From IMG/VR virus record IMGVR_UViG_3300042402_002564, positions 130,145 through 194,144 of that record: a stretch of DNA of 64,000 nt. One strand, 5' to 3'. The stretch is from a virus. A model generated the notes under the pieces. That model had not been told where the DNA came from. It worked only from the letters and a program-made list of their open reading frames with translations, and made no database searches. Of the stretch, positions 38,638 through 46,700 are shown piece after piece (within the stretch, counting starts at the first letter, position 1; every line of letters begins with the position of its first letter). The position numbers and the translations under genes are program-made.

Positions 38638-40442
38638 TCATCAATTTTAGATATAGTATTTTTTAGTAATCCCTTTCTTCTTAAAACCCAAAAATCATTT
38701 CGTATTGACTCATCTCTTTTATTTGAAACCATTAAACTTGTTGGTTTATCTTCCCATGTTGTTGTATCAACAGAAGAAGAAATAGTAATAGGATAATCTA
38801 CCTCAGAGTCATAAACAAAGTTTTTTTGAAGATCCCAAAATTCATTAGTTATACCACCAAATTTTACCAGAGATTTATCAATTAAGGCAAATACTTCATT
38901 CCTATTATTCATAAAAAATGAAAAATCATTAGGAGAATTAAATTCTAATGAATGTCCACTTTTATTATCTGGTAAAATTCCCTCTGTTAAGTAATTTTTT
39001 ACATCGAACTTTAATTTTTGAAAATATTCACCAATTATTCCGTTGTCAGTTTGAACCTTTTCAAATATTTCATCATAAAACATCCTATAAGTTATATTTT
39101 TATTGTAAAAAAGATATTTTGCTATTAGTTGAGCATATCCATTTATATGGAATTGTATTACTGTCCAAGCATACAAATAACTTTCAATTAATTCCAAAGT
39201 TGCCATTGAATTAGTTTTATTAACTATCTCAACAATTTCTTTGAATCCATGATATTCCTTAGGATTAGTGAATGAAATATAGTCATACGCCTTTACTGTT
39301 TCAATTCCGTGCATCTTTCTAGATAATTCACTTCCCAATTCACTATTACCAAATAATTGGCAGAACCAAACATCAATCGATTCGTGTTGACCACACTCCA
39401 AAACTTTAGATAATCCGTCTTTCCAAGTTTCTAAAGTTTCCTCGGGTAATGGCAAAATCAGTTCAGTGTATGTTTTAACTCCATATTCTTGACTCATTCT
39501 CATATGATTAGTCAAATCATTTATATGAAGATTCTTTCTCTTAATAGCCTTCAAAGTTGGTTGATTCATACTTTGAACGCTAATTGTTATTCCCCTAAGA
39601 CAATGTTCTTCAAGTATTTTTGCAATTTTAAATACTGCTTCTGTTGAATTCTTAGCAAATTGTAAAACAACGTCACCAACATTGGTTTCTTTTAATTTGT
39701 CTCTGATTATCTCTGCTATAAGTATATCTCGCTCCTTATACATTCCAAAATTAGCATCAGCAACAAATAAGTATCCAATATTATTATTTTTTATCCAAGT
39801 AATATCATCTTCAACTCTCTTTATGTCGAAGTGGTCTACTTTACTCATAGTAGTTCCACCCCAATCACAAAAAGTGCATCTATGAGGACAACCTCTATTT
39901 GTTTCTATAGTTGCAGCCCAAATTACATCGGGATTTTCTTCAATTATTTTACTAAAGACATTAGATTGATATGGACTTGGATAATCTAATGTAGATAATC
40001 TAGTTCTCTCGTAATATTTTTTTATTTCTTTGTTTTCTATAATAGAATTAAGTATGTCTAGAAAATTTTCTTCACCCTCAGAAATTATTACAGTATCAAT
40101 AAAATCATTTTCCTCTTGCATTTTTTTAGATGCTTGAGGTCCACCAAATTCGATAATGCAATTTGGAAATTTTTCTTTTACGAGTTTAGCTATTCCTAGA
40201 CAATACTGTTCATTCCAAATATAACAACTAAATCCACATAAAACAGGATTATCCAATCTTTCTAATATTTTATCTGGATGTTCTCTTTTAAAAATTATAT
40301 CCTTTAAAATAAAATTATTTTTTACTTCATCAAATTGATTACAATAACTCCAAATACATCCAACACTATATGGTATCCAATAATTTTCTTGTTTTCTAAC
40401 TTCTACAGAATATTGTGGTTGAAATAAATATATGTTTTTCAT
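38634..40442 (-). CDS. B12-binding-type radical SAM protein (upstream copy), 602 aa
   Basis: First gene of the minus-strand pair and a clear paralog of the 36844-38637 product: the N-termini are nearly identical (KNIYLFQPQYSVE) and both end LRRKGLLKN. The cluster is CPHRCTFC at Cys185, Cys189, Cys192. As in its partner, a cobalamin-type domain precedes the radical SAM barrel and no DxHxxG is seen. The start at 40442 is chosen because it aligns with the paralog's first residue. A start 11 codons upstream (40475) would lie inside the palindromic promoter. Whether the two act as a heterodimer or on two substrates is unknown. Confidence 0.85.
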   Translation of the reverse strand: MKNIYLFQPQYSVEVRKQENYWIPYSVGCIWSYCNQFDEVKNNFILKDIIFKREHPDKILERLDNPVLCGFSCYIWNEQYCLGIAKLVKEKFPNCIIEFGGPQASKKMQEENDFIDTVIISEGEENFLDILNSIIENKEIKKYYERTRLSTLDYPSPYQSNVFSKIIEENPDVIWAATIETNRGCPHRCTFCDWGGTTMSKVDHFDIKRVEDDITWIKNNNIGYLFVADANFGMYKERDILIAEIIRDKLKETNVGDVVLQFAKNSTEAVFKIAKILEEHCLRGITISVQSMNQPTLKAIKRKNLHINDLTNHMRMSQEYGVKTYTELILPLPEETLETWKDGLSKVLECGQHESIDVWFCQLFGNSELGSELSRKMHGIETVKAYDYISFTNPKEYHGFKEIVEIVNKTNSMATLELIESYLYAWTVIQFHINGYAQLIAKYLFYNKNITYRMFYDEIFEKVQTDNGIIGEYFQKLKFDVKNYLTEGILPDNKSGHSLEFNSPNDFSFFMNNRNEVFALIDKSLVKFGGITNEFWDLQKNFVYDSEVDYPITISSSVDTTTWEDKPTSLMVSNKRDESIRNDFWVLRRKGLLKNTISKIDE

Positions 40443-40465
40443 TTCATTGAACTTTATGTATGTTG

Positions 40466-40480
40466 TATTTATCATAAATA
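40466..40480. promoter_or_regulatory. palindromic, probably bidirectional late promoter
   Basis: TATTTATCATAAATA is an inverted repeat with 7-bp arms around one C. Read on + it offers CATAAATA, on - GATAAATA, both near the TATAAATA late consensus. The + box ends 24 nt before the ATG at 40504 and the - box ends 24 nt before the ATG at 40442, matching the 22-29 nt seen at other late boxes here. Confidence 0.6.
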
Positions 40481-40503
40481 TATCAGAATTAAATGATTAA
40501 AAA

Positions 40504-40662
40504 ATGGACGAACTTTTAGATATGATTATCTCTGACGAATCACCTGCACAAGTCAGTGATAAAATTAAAGAACTTCTTTTCGCAAAATCTGCGGATAAAA
40601 TTGAAGCATTGAGACCAGCAGCAGGAAATTCATTATTTGGGAATCAAGAAGAGGTAGGATGA
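40504..40662 (+). CDS. small head protein, gp67-like by position, 52 aa
   Basis: Short frame beginning MDELLDMIISDESPAQVSDK with a helical middle (IKELLFAKSADKIEALRP) and a Gly/Asn tail. It lies after the portal, where T4 has the small prohead-core gene 67, and it resembles in general layout the N-terminus of T4 gp67. The call rests on synteny and composition. Other marine T4-like phages carry a similar small protein here. It is 24 nt behind the palindromic late box and two bases before the next gene. Confidence 0.65.
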   Translation: MDELLDMIISDESPAQVSDKIKELLFAKSADKIEALRPAAGNSLFGNQEEVG

Positions 40663-40663
40663 T

Positions 40664-40984
40664 ATGAAATCATTCAAGCAATTTATATCTGAATCAGTTA
40701 ATATTGCTGGTGATTTTACTGGAAATCTTTATATTAATTCCGAAACAGAACAACCTCAGCAAGTAGGAGAAAACTATGTTGCTGATGTTATGTGGCAAGG
40801 AAACTTGTATAGATTGGAATTAGTAACCAAATCTGGATTGCCCTCAAAACAGGATTTAGGTGAGCAACTTCAAAGACAATATCCTGGAGCAATTGTTCAT
40901 CAGATTTATCCAGCAGAAGAAAAGAACTTTAACATTAAAAACGTACAAAGATATCACCCCTCAAAATTAGAATGGATTGATTGA
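40664..40984 (+). CDS. small prohead/virion protein with capsid-targeting-like N-terminus, 106 aa
   Basis: Starts MKSFKQFISESVNIAGDF. The first ten residues resemble the capsid targeting sequence of T4 internal proteins (MKTYQEFIAE), and ISE followed by Ser fits the gp21 cleavage rule (Leu/Ile-x-Glu). The rest contains a compact domain (ADVMWQGNLYRLELVTKSGL, about 39-58; QYPGAIVHQIYP, about 72-83) that recurs in the 581-aa protein at 28283. The position between portal and gp21 corresponds to T4 gene 68. Probable prohead core component or internal protein processed by gp21; this is inference. Confidence 0.75.
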   Translation: MKSFKQFISESVNIAGDFTGNLYINSETEQPQQVGENYVADVMWQGNLYRLELVTKSGLPSKQDLGEQLQRQYPGAIVHQIYPAEEKNFNIKNVQRYHPSKLEWID

Positions 40985-40986
40985 TA

Positions 40987-42906
40987 ATGGCTCAGTGGAA
41001 TATACAAAATCAAGATTATCTAAATCAAGAAAGATCTTTATTTGAAGTTAATAATATTGCAACTAAAGATGGTCAACCAGTTAGTGTTGATAATCCATTT
41101 CCAGTATCTCTTGGAAGTTCTAGTATTACAATTAATGGTGATATTAGTATTCCTGGAATAGTAACTGTTACAAGTACACCAGAAAATCCAATTCATTCCC
41201 ATATAGTTGAAGTTGGAACCAGTGGTGCATTAACAACACCATATCTTCCTGTTGGTGTTGGAACAGTAAATATAAATCTTTCATATCTTCCAGTTGGCAT
41301 TTCCTCATTACTGAATACAGTATCAATCTCAAATACAAGTTTTTATATTCTAAATCCTGTTACTTCTGTGACGGTAGGTGGAACAGTATCAATTGCTAAT
41401 ACAGTATCAATCTCAAATACAAGTTTTTATATTCTAAATCCCGTTACTTCTGTAACCGTAGGAGGAACTGTATCAATTGCCAATACAGTATCAATCTCAA
41501 ATACAAGTTTTTATGTAACCAATCCAGTCACAACAGTCGCAGTATCAGGTATTGGTTCTACTGTTACAGTTCAGGGAACAGTAGGAATTGGAACAACTGG
41601 GCAAGTATCACTCAATCTCAATAGTGCTCCTGTAAGTTCTAGTAATCCCCTACCAGTTACGGGAACAGTATCAATTTCCACATCATCAGCAGCAGCATCT
41701 ATTACATTTCCCCCAATAGCAACTGATGCATTTGGTCGTTTAAGAACTTCAACTCCACTTACACTTTTTGATAGTTCCCACAGATACAAGGACAATAATC
41801 TTTGGAGTGGTTTAGTTGTAGGAACTGGTTCAACAGTTGGATTTGTAACAGCACAAGGTTTAGTCAATATTAGTATAGGAACTACTGCTGGATGTTCTGC
41901 GATTAGGGAAACCACAAAAGTATTCTCTTATCAACCAGGAAAATCATTACAAGTGATGAATACTTTTGTAATGAACCCACCAAAAGCAAATCTTCGTCAA
42001 AGAGTAGGATACTTTGGTGCAGATAATGGAATGTATCTGGAACTTGATGGAAGCACTTTATATTTTGCGGAAAGAAGTTTATCTACTGGAATAACAACAC
42101 AAATTTCGCAAAATAACTGGAATATTGATACAATGCTTGGTGCAGGACATCTCAATCCATCTGGTGTTACATTAGATATTTCCAAAGCACAAATTTTGTG
42201 GATGGATATTGAATGGTTAGGACTTGGAACAGTTAGATTGGGTTTTGTAGTCGATGGGAAGTTTATTCACTGCCATTCATTCCATCACGCAAACTTAATC
42301 ACTTCAACTTATATCACAACAGCATCACTACCATTAAGATATGAGATTGTAAATACTGGAATTACAACCAGTGCAAGCACACTTAAACAAGTTTGTTCTA
42401 CTGTAATTTCCGAAGGTGGTTATGAACTTCGTGGATTACAACAGGCAATAGGAACACCAATCACGGCACCAAGAACTCTTACAACTGCTGGGACTTTTTA
42501 TCCTATAGTTAGTTTGAGATTGAAAACTACTGCTTTGGATGCAATTATCATTATGACTGCACTTTCTCTTATGGGAATTGGTAATGGAGTTAATTATAAT
42601 TGGCAGGTAAGAGCATCTGGAACTACAACAGCTGGAAGTTGGGTGAGTGCTGGTGTGGATAGTAGTGTTGAATATAATCTTACTGGAACTTCTTATGCTG
42701 GTGGAAGAATACTTGCGAGTGGATTTTTAAACTCATCAAATCAAGGTTCTCCATCAATTGATATTCTAAAAGAAGCACTATTCAAGTTTCAGTTAGAAAG
42801 AAATAGTTTGACTTCTACACCTTTTGAACTCACACTTCTTGCTACTGCTGCAACTAATGGTGAGCAGATTTTTGCTTCAATGGACTGGGAAGAAATTAGT
42901 AGGTAA
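40987..42906 (+). CDS. repeat-containing fibre or decoration-like structural protein, 639 aa
   Basis: Starts MAQWNIQNQDYLNQERSLFE at an ATG 2 nt after the upstream stop. Residues about 110-195 are 28-residue beta repeats (TVSISNTSFYILNPVTSVTV). Then comes the phage structural motif DAFGRLRTSTPLTLFDSSHR (about 248-267). A large C-terminal domain has lectin-like beta strands (MYLELDGSTLYFAERS, ILWMDIEWLGLGTVRLGFVV, GKFIHCHSFHHAN). The DAFGRLR block is known from many phage virion proteins of uncertain role. Lying among head genes it may be an outer-capsid fibre or decoration. A tail-fibre-like adhesin is the alternative. Confidence 0.75.
   Translation: MAQWNIQNQDYLNQERSLFEVNNIATKDGQPVSVDNPFPVSLGSSSITINGDISIPGIVTVTSTPENPIHSHIVEVGTSGALTTPYLPVGVGTVNINLSYLPVGISSLLNTVSISNTSFYILNPVTSVTVGGTVSIANTVSISNTSFYILNPVTSVTVGGTVSIANTVSISNTSFYVTNPVTTVAVSGIGSTVTVQGTVGIGTTGQVSLNLNSAPVSSSNPLPVTGTVSISTSSAAASITFPPIATDAFGRLRTSTPLTLFDSSHRYKDNNLWSGLVVGTGSTVGFVTAQGLVNISIGTTAGCSAIRETTKVFSYQPGKSLQVMNTFVMNPPKANLRQRVGYFGADNGMYLELDGSTLYFAERSLSTGITTQISQNNWNIDTMLGAGHLNPSGVTLDISKAQILWMDIEWLGLGTVRLGFVVDGKFIHCHSFHHANLITSTYITTASLPLRYEIVNTGITTSASTLKQVCSTVISEGGYELRGLQQAIGTPITAPRTLTTAGTFYPIVSLRLKTTALDAIIIMTALSLMGIGNGVNYNWQVRASGTTTAGSWVSAGVDSSVEYNLTGTSYAGGRILASGFLNSSNQGSPSIDILKEALFKFQLERNSLTSTPFELTLLATAATNGEQIFASMDWEEISR
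41314..41565 (+). repeat. 84-bp tandem repeat, three copies
   Basis: Copies start at 41314, 41398 and 41482, exactly 84 bp (28 codons) apart, each beginning AATACAGTATCAATCTCAAA. The first two differ at only a few bases. The third diverges after about 50 bases. In-frame units of this kind expand or contract by slippage or recombination. Confidence 0.85.
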
Positions 42907-42916
42907 TTGAGTATTT

Positions 42917-42924
42917 TATAAATA
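42917..42924 (+). promoter_or_regulatory. late promoter box (perfect TATAAATA)
   Basis: Exact TATAAATA consensus, 27 nt before the ATG at 42951 and 11 nt after the upstream stop. It would drive the 89-aa gene and gp21. Confidence 0.7.
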
Positions 42925-42950
42925 ACTAATAAAGTCTTTATTATATAATA

Positions 42951-43220
42951 ATGCAAGTAACAAAACCACTTTCTATAGAAACTGATTTAGCAACTTCTTC
43001 TGGTGCTGGAACAAGTATACTTTCTGCAACATGCGTAAGATTATATAATGGAGCTGGTGCAGCAACTACAATTGCAATTTCAGCATCTGTTGGGGCGAGT
43101 GCATCTTATTCATTTACTTTACCATCTGGTGCTGTTGAATTTATACAAAAATTACCCACTGATATTATCTGGGCTTCAGCATCATCTATAAAAGTAACAA
43201 AAGTAGGATTTACTAACTAA
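42951..43220 (+). CDS. small structural-type hypothetical protein, 89 aa
   Basis: Ala/Ser/Thr/Gly-rich, beta-type protein starting MQVTKPLSIETDLATSSGAG, with CVRLYNGAG (about 28-36) and a strand-rich end (AVEFIQKLPTDIIWASASSI). Short proteins with this look occur among virion genes of marine phages and could be decoration proteins, but I recognise no defined function. It is headed by a perfect late box and followed 5 nt later by gp21, so it is made late with the head genes. Confidence 0.65.
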   Translation: MQVTKPLSIETDLATSSGAGTSILSATCVRLYNGAGAATTIAISASVGASASYSFTLPSGAVEFIQKLPTDIIWASASSIKVTKVGFTN

Positions 43221-43225
43221 GAAAA

Positions 43226-43876
43226 ATGAAACTTATCAGAGAAGAAATCGAAAAGGTAGAACTTATCACCGAAGATGTTGGTGGTAAAAAACAAATGTAT
43301 ATCCAAGGTGTATTCCTCCAAAGCGAAACAGTTAATCGTAATGGTAGAATGTATCCTTTTTCGATTATGGAAAGAGAAGTAAATCGTTATAATGAAAATT
43401 ATGTTAAAAAAGGTAGGGCATTAGGAGAACTTGGTCATCCAGATGGTCCTACAGTAAATCTCGATAGAGTTTCTCATAAAATTACTGAATTAAAGCAAAG
43501 TGGTAATAATTTTGTAGGTAAGGCACAAATCTTATCAACTCCAATGGGAAAAATTGCAGCATCTCTTCTTAAGGATGGTGTAACTCTTGGTGTTTCATCC
43601 CGTGGTATTGGTTCATTAAGAGAGAACAATAAAGGATATAAAGAAGTTGGTGAAGACTTCATGCTTGCAACTGCGGCTGATATTGTTGCTGATCCTTCTG
43701 CTCCTGATGCTTTTGTTCAAGGCATTATGGAAGGTAAAGAATGGATTTGGGACGGTGGCATTCTCCGTGAAAAACTCGCTGAAAATACCAAAAGAAAAAT
43801 TAATAATTTAGTCGATCAAAGAAGACTAGAAGAGAATAAAATTGAGTTATTTAATGAATTTTTGAATTCATTATAA
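43226..43876 (+). CDS. gp21: gp21 prohead core protease
   Basis: Serine protease that cleaves scaffold, internal proteins and capsid during head maturation, usually after Leu/Ile-x-Glu. The 216-aa length matches T4 gp21 (212 aa). Family landmarks: MYIQGVFLQSETVNRNGRMY (24-43), the His71 block GELGHPDGPTVN, and the nucleophile region LGVSSRGIGS with Ser124 or Ser125. The gene lies directly before scaffold gp22 and capsid gp23 as expected. Its likely targets here include gp22, gp23 and the small proteins with ISE or IAE sites. Confidence 0.95.
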   Translation: MKLIREEIEKVELITEDVGGKKQMYIQGVFLQSETVNRNGRMYPFSIMEREVNRYNENYVKKGRALGELGHPDGPTVNLDRVSHKITELKQSGNNFVGKAQILSTPMGKIAASLLKDGVTLGVSSRGIGSLRENNKGYKEVGEDFMLATAADIVADPSAPDAFVQGIMEGKEWIWDGGILREKLAENTKRKINNLVDQRRLEENKIELFNEFLNSL

Positions 43877-43894
43877 TATCTTAAATTTAGATTT

Positions 43895-43907
43895 TAATAA
43901 ATAAATA
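43895..43907 (+). promoter_or_regulatory. late promoter boxes upstream of gp22
   Basis: TAATAAATAAATA contains two overlapping ATAAATA boxes (43897-43903 and 43901-43907), ending 37 nt before the gp22 ATG. The leader carries GGAG nine bases before the ATG. Confidence 0.65.
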
Positions 43908-43943
43908 TAGATTAAATTAATAAAGGTTAATCGGAGAGTTCAA

Positions 43944-45170
43944 ATGTCTCGTGGTAAAAATTTACAAGAAATGGAAGCAGGCACTAAGCAATCCAGAACC
44001 GCTGTCAATGCAGGTGCAAAGGCAGGGGATCCAATGCAAAAGCTAGCACCTGGTGCAGTTGCTGGTCAGACTGGTAGCTGGGAAGATCTTGGTGGTCCTA
44101 CTCCAGAAAACTATCGTTCCGATGATAGTTCTGCAGAATTAAAGACCCCAGGAAAAACTTTACAGCAAGTAAAGAATGTTGTAAATAAAGGTGCTAAAGC
44201 TGCTGATCCAATGAAGGGTCTCAAAAAGAGTGAAGCAGTAAAAGAAGATGAAGATCTAGAAGATGAAGACCTCATCGAAGAAGAAATTGAAGAGGACGAA
44301 GATCTTGATGAAGTTGAAGAAGACGTTGAAGAAGAAGTAGTTTCCGAAGCTTCTAAAGAAGAAGAGGATGAAGAGGATGAAGAAGATGAAGATGAAGAGG
44401 GTGAGGAAGAAGACAAAAAAATGAAGAAAGAAGAGTTTGATATTGAAGAAGATGTCAATGCTCTTTTAAACACTGGTGATGAAGAAGAACTCTCCGAAGA
44501 GTTTAAAGAAAAGGCAAAGGTAGTATTCGAATCTGCCCTTAGATCAAAAGTTTCTGAAATCAAAGAAGAACTAGAAGTTCAGTATGAGCAGAGACTTATT
44601 GAAGAAGTAGATGCTATTAAGGCATCTCTTGAGGAAAGAATTGATTCTTACCTTGAGTATGTTTCTGAAGAATGGATTTCAGAAAACGAATTAGCAATTG
44701 AGCACGGTCTTAAGACCGAAATGACCGAATCATTCCTCCAAGGAATGAGAGGACTTTTTGAAGAGCATTATGTATCAATCCCTGAAGATAAATATGATGT
44801 GTTAGAGAGCATGGTAGAAAAACTTGATGAAATGGAGACAAAACTCAACGAGCAGATTGAGAAGAACATTTCCCTAAACAAGCGTCTCTCCGAGTCGGTT
44901 GCACAAGGAATCTTTGATAGTGTTTCTGAGGGTCTAGCACTTTCTCAGAAAGAGAAGCTCGCTTCACTTGCCGAAAGTGTTGAGTTTGAAAGTGACGTAG
45001 AATATCGTGAAAAACTGGAGACTTTGAAGGAATCATATTTCCCTTCAAAAACAGCTGCTCCACAAGCAAAAACTGAAACTCTTTCTGAAGGAGTAGACGT
45101 TGCTACTGAGTATCACTCAGATTCAATGCACGCTTACTTGAGAACTCTTTCAGCTGTTGCTAAAAAGTGA
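43944..45170 (+). CDS. gp22: gp22 prohead core scaffold protein
   Basis: Internal scaffold around which the head shell assembles, later degraded by gp21. It is 408 aa versus 269 in T4. The N-terminal part has two similar stretches (NAGAKAGDPM, about 23-32, and NKGAKAADPM, about 82-91). The middle (about 95-170) is extremely acidic, mostly Asp and Glu. The C-terminal two-thirds is long amphipathic helix typical of gp22. Position between gp21 and gp23 is canonical. The acidic region makes the reverse strand look like a long Ser-rich frame, which is not a gene. Confidence 0.92.
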   Translation: MSRGKNLQEMEAGTKQSRTAVNAGAKAGDPMQKLAPGAVAGQTGSWEDLGGPTPENYRSDDSSAELKTPGKTLQQVKNVVNKGAKAADPMKGLKKSEAVKEDEDLEDEDLIEEEIEEDEDLDEVEEDVEEEVVSEASKEEEDEEDEEDEDEEGEEEDKKMKKEEFDIEEDVNALLNTGDEEELSEEFKEKAKVVFESALRSKVSEIKEELEVQYEQRLIEEVDAIKASLEERIDSYLEYVSEEWISENELAIEHGLKTEMTESFLQGMRGLFEEHYVSIPEDKYDVLESMVEKLDEMETKLNEQIEKNISLNKRLSESVAQGIFDSVSEGLALSQKEKLASLAESVEFESDVEYREKLETLKESYFPSKTAAPQAKTETLSEGVDVATEYHSDSMHAYLRTLSAVAKK

Positions 45171-45223
45171 ACTTAATATTATTCAAATAAAACACAATTA
45201 CACTTAGTAAAAGGTAAAAGCAA

Positions 45224-46633
45224 ATGTTCCAAACTGAGCATCTGCAGGAAAAGTGGGCACCACTTCTCGACTATGATGGTCTTGATCCAATCAAAGATTC
45301 CCATAGAAGAGCTGTAACCGCTGTCCTGCTCGAAAACCAAGAAAAATTCTTAAGAGAACAGCAAGCTTTCTCAAGCGGCGTTCTTATGGAGACCCCAACC
45401 AATGCAGGTAATGCTGCTGGTGCATCTGGTGGTTTCTCAGGTTCCGCAGCTGCAGGTGGTCCTGTAGCAGGTTTTGACCCAGTTCTGATTTCTCTAATCA
45501 GACGTGCAATGCCTAACCTCGTTGCATATGACCTCGCTGGTGTTCAACCAATGAGCGGTCCTACTGGACTCATCTTCGCAATGCGTTCACGCTATAGCGA
45601 TCAGTCTGGCACCGAAGCTCTATTCAACGAAGCAGATACTGCATTCTCTGGTCAGAACTCTGGTATCGGTCTTACTGCGGCTAGCGATGTAACCGCAGGT
45701 ATGGGTACTACTACCCAGTATGGTTCAAACCCAGGTCTTCTCAATCCTGTTGGTACTGGTGCATCCACTGGTTCTTCTGGTTACAACGTTGGTCAGGGTA
45801 TGTTCACTGGAGATTCTGAGAATCTCGGTAACGGTAATGACAACCAGTTCAATGAGATGGCATTCTCAATCGAGAAGGTTCTCGTTGAAGCAAAGTCAAG
45901 AGCCCTCAAAGCTGAGTACTCCTTAGAACTCGCTCAGGACCTCAAGGCTATCCACGGTCTAAACGCAGAAGCAGAACTTGCTAACATTCTCTCCACTGAG
46001 ATCCTCGCTGAGATCAACAGAGAAGTTATCAGAACCATCTACAAGGTCGCTGAGCAAGGTGCTGCTGTAAATACTGCTACCGCTGGTGTATTTGACCTTG
46101 ACGTTGATTCCAACGGTCGTTGGTCTGTTGAGAAGTTCAAGGGTCTACTCTTCCAAATCGAGCGTGATGCTAACGCAATCGCACAAAGAACTCGTAGAGG
46201 TAAGGGTAACGTTATCATGTGTTCTGCTGACGTTGCATCTGCTCTCAGCATGGCTGGTGTACTCGACTACACCCCTGCTCTGAATGCAAACCTCAACGTT
46301 GATGACACTGGTAACACCTTCGCTGGTGTTCTGCTCGGTAAGTTCCGCGTATATATCGACCCATATTCAGCAAACGTATCTGCTAACCAGTACTACGTTG
46401 TTGGTTATAAGGGTTCCAGCCCATATGATGCTGGTCTCTTCTACTGCCCATATGTTCCTCTCCAAATGGTTCGTGCCGTTGGTGAGAACACCTTCCAGCC
46501 TAAGATTGGCTTTAAGACCAGATATGGTCTTGTTGCTAACCCATTTGCTGAAGGCACCACTCAAGGTCTCGGCAGACTTCAAGTTAACGCAAACCGTTAC
46601 TACAGAAGAGTTCAAATCAAGAACCTCATGTGA
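45224..46633 (+). CDS. gp23: gp23 major capsid protein
   Basis: Main head shell protein. Landmarks: WAPLLDYDGLDPIKDSHRRA (11-30), the conserved VAYDLAGVQPMSGPTGLIFA (about 98-117), and the C-terminal FQPKIGFKTRYGLVANPFAE region. Length 469 aa versus 521 in T4. LME at 54-56 followed by Thr fits gp21 cleavage and would release a 56-residue N-terminal piece. Codon use differs sharply from its neighbours, with many C-ending codons (AAC, GAC, CTC), as expected for the most abundant protein. A strong terminator follows 21 nt after the stop. Confidence 0.97.
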   Translation: MFQTEHLQEKWAPLLDYDGLDPIKDSHRRAVTAVLLENQEKFLREQQAFSSGVLMETPTNAGNAAGASGGFSGSAAAGGPVAGFDPVLISLIRRAMPNLVAYDLAGVQPMSGPTGLIFAMRSRYSDQSGTEALFNEADTAFSGQNSGIGLTAASDVTAGMGTTTQYGSNPGLLNPVGTGASTGSSGYNVGQGMFTGDSENLGNGNDNQFNEMAFSIEKVLVEAKSRALKAEYSLELAQDLKAIHGLNAEAELANILSTEILAEINREVIRTIYKVAEQGAAVNTATAGVFDLDVDSNGRWSVEKFKGLLFQIERDANAIAQRTRRGKGNVIMCSADVASALSMAGVLDYTPALNANLNVDDTGNTFAGVLLGKFRVYIDPYSANVSANQYYVVGYKGSSPYDAGLFYCPYVPLQMVRAVGENTFQPKIGFKTRYGLVANPFAEGTTQGLGRLQVNANRYYRRVQIKNLM

Positions 46634-46654
46634 TTTCTGGTCACATTTATCAAG

Positions 46655-46679
46655 AGGGACCCGAAAGGGTCCCTTTTTT
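46655..46679 (+). terminator. Rho-independent terminator after gp23
   Basis: Perfect 8-bp stem AGGGACCC / GGGTCCCT with a GAAA tetraloop, followed by five more T. It closes the head-gene unit; a new late box starts within three bases of it. Confidence 0.95.
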
Positions 46680-46681
46680 AT

Positions 46682-46689
46682 TCTAAATA
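46682..46689 (+). promoter_or_regulatory. late promoter box upstream of gp3
   Basis: TCTAAATA immediately after the gp23 terminator, ending only 12 nt before the ATG at 46701. If used, the mRNA would have a leader of only a few bases, and no Shine-Dalgarno is visible. This short spacing is unlike the other boxes. Confidence 0.5.
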
Positions 46690-46700
46690 GTTAAAAAACA

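Noticed and set aside
40443-40475. Eleven-codon N-terminal extension of the upstream radical SAM gene
   Set aside because: Its ATG falls within the palindromic promoter, upstream of the expected transcript start, and the paralog begins at the downstream Met.
44111-44563. Long serine-rich reading frame on the minus strand inside gp22
   Set aside because: It is the reverse complement of the Glu/Asp-rich scaffold region (GAA/GAT read backwards gives Ser and Phe codons). There is no ribosome site and gp22 is certain.
45177-45223. Late promoter directly upstream of gp23 (TCAAATAA)
   Set aside because: Poor match to TATAAATA compared with the other boxes; gp23 is more simply read from the gp22 promoter.
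46284-46694. 136-aa + strand frame overlapping the end of gp23
   Set aside because: Alternate frame of the capsid gene running through the terminator; hydrophobic, no ribosome site.
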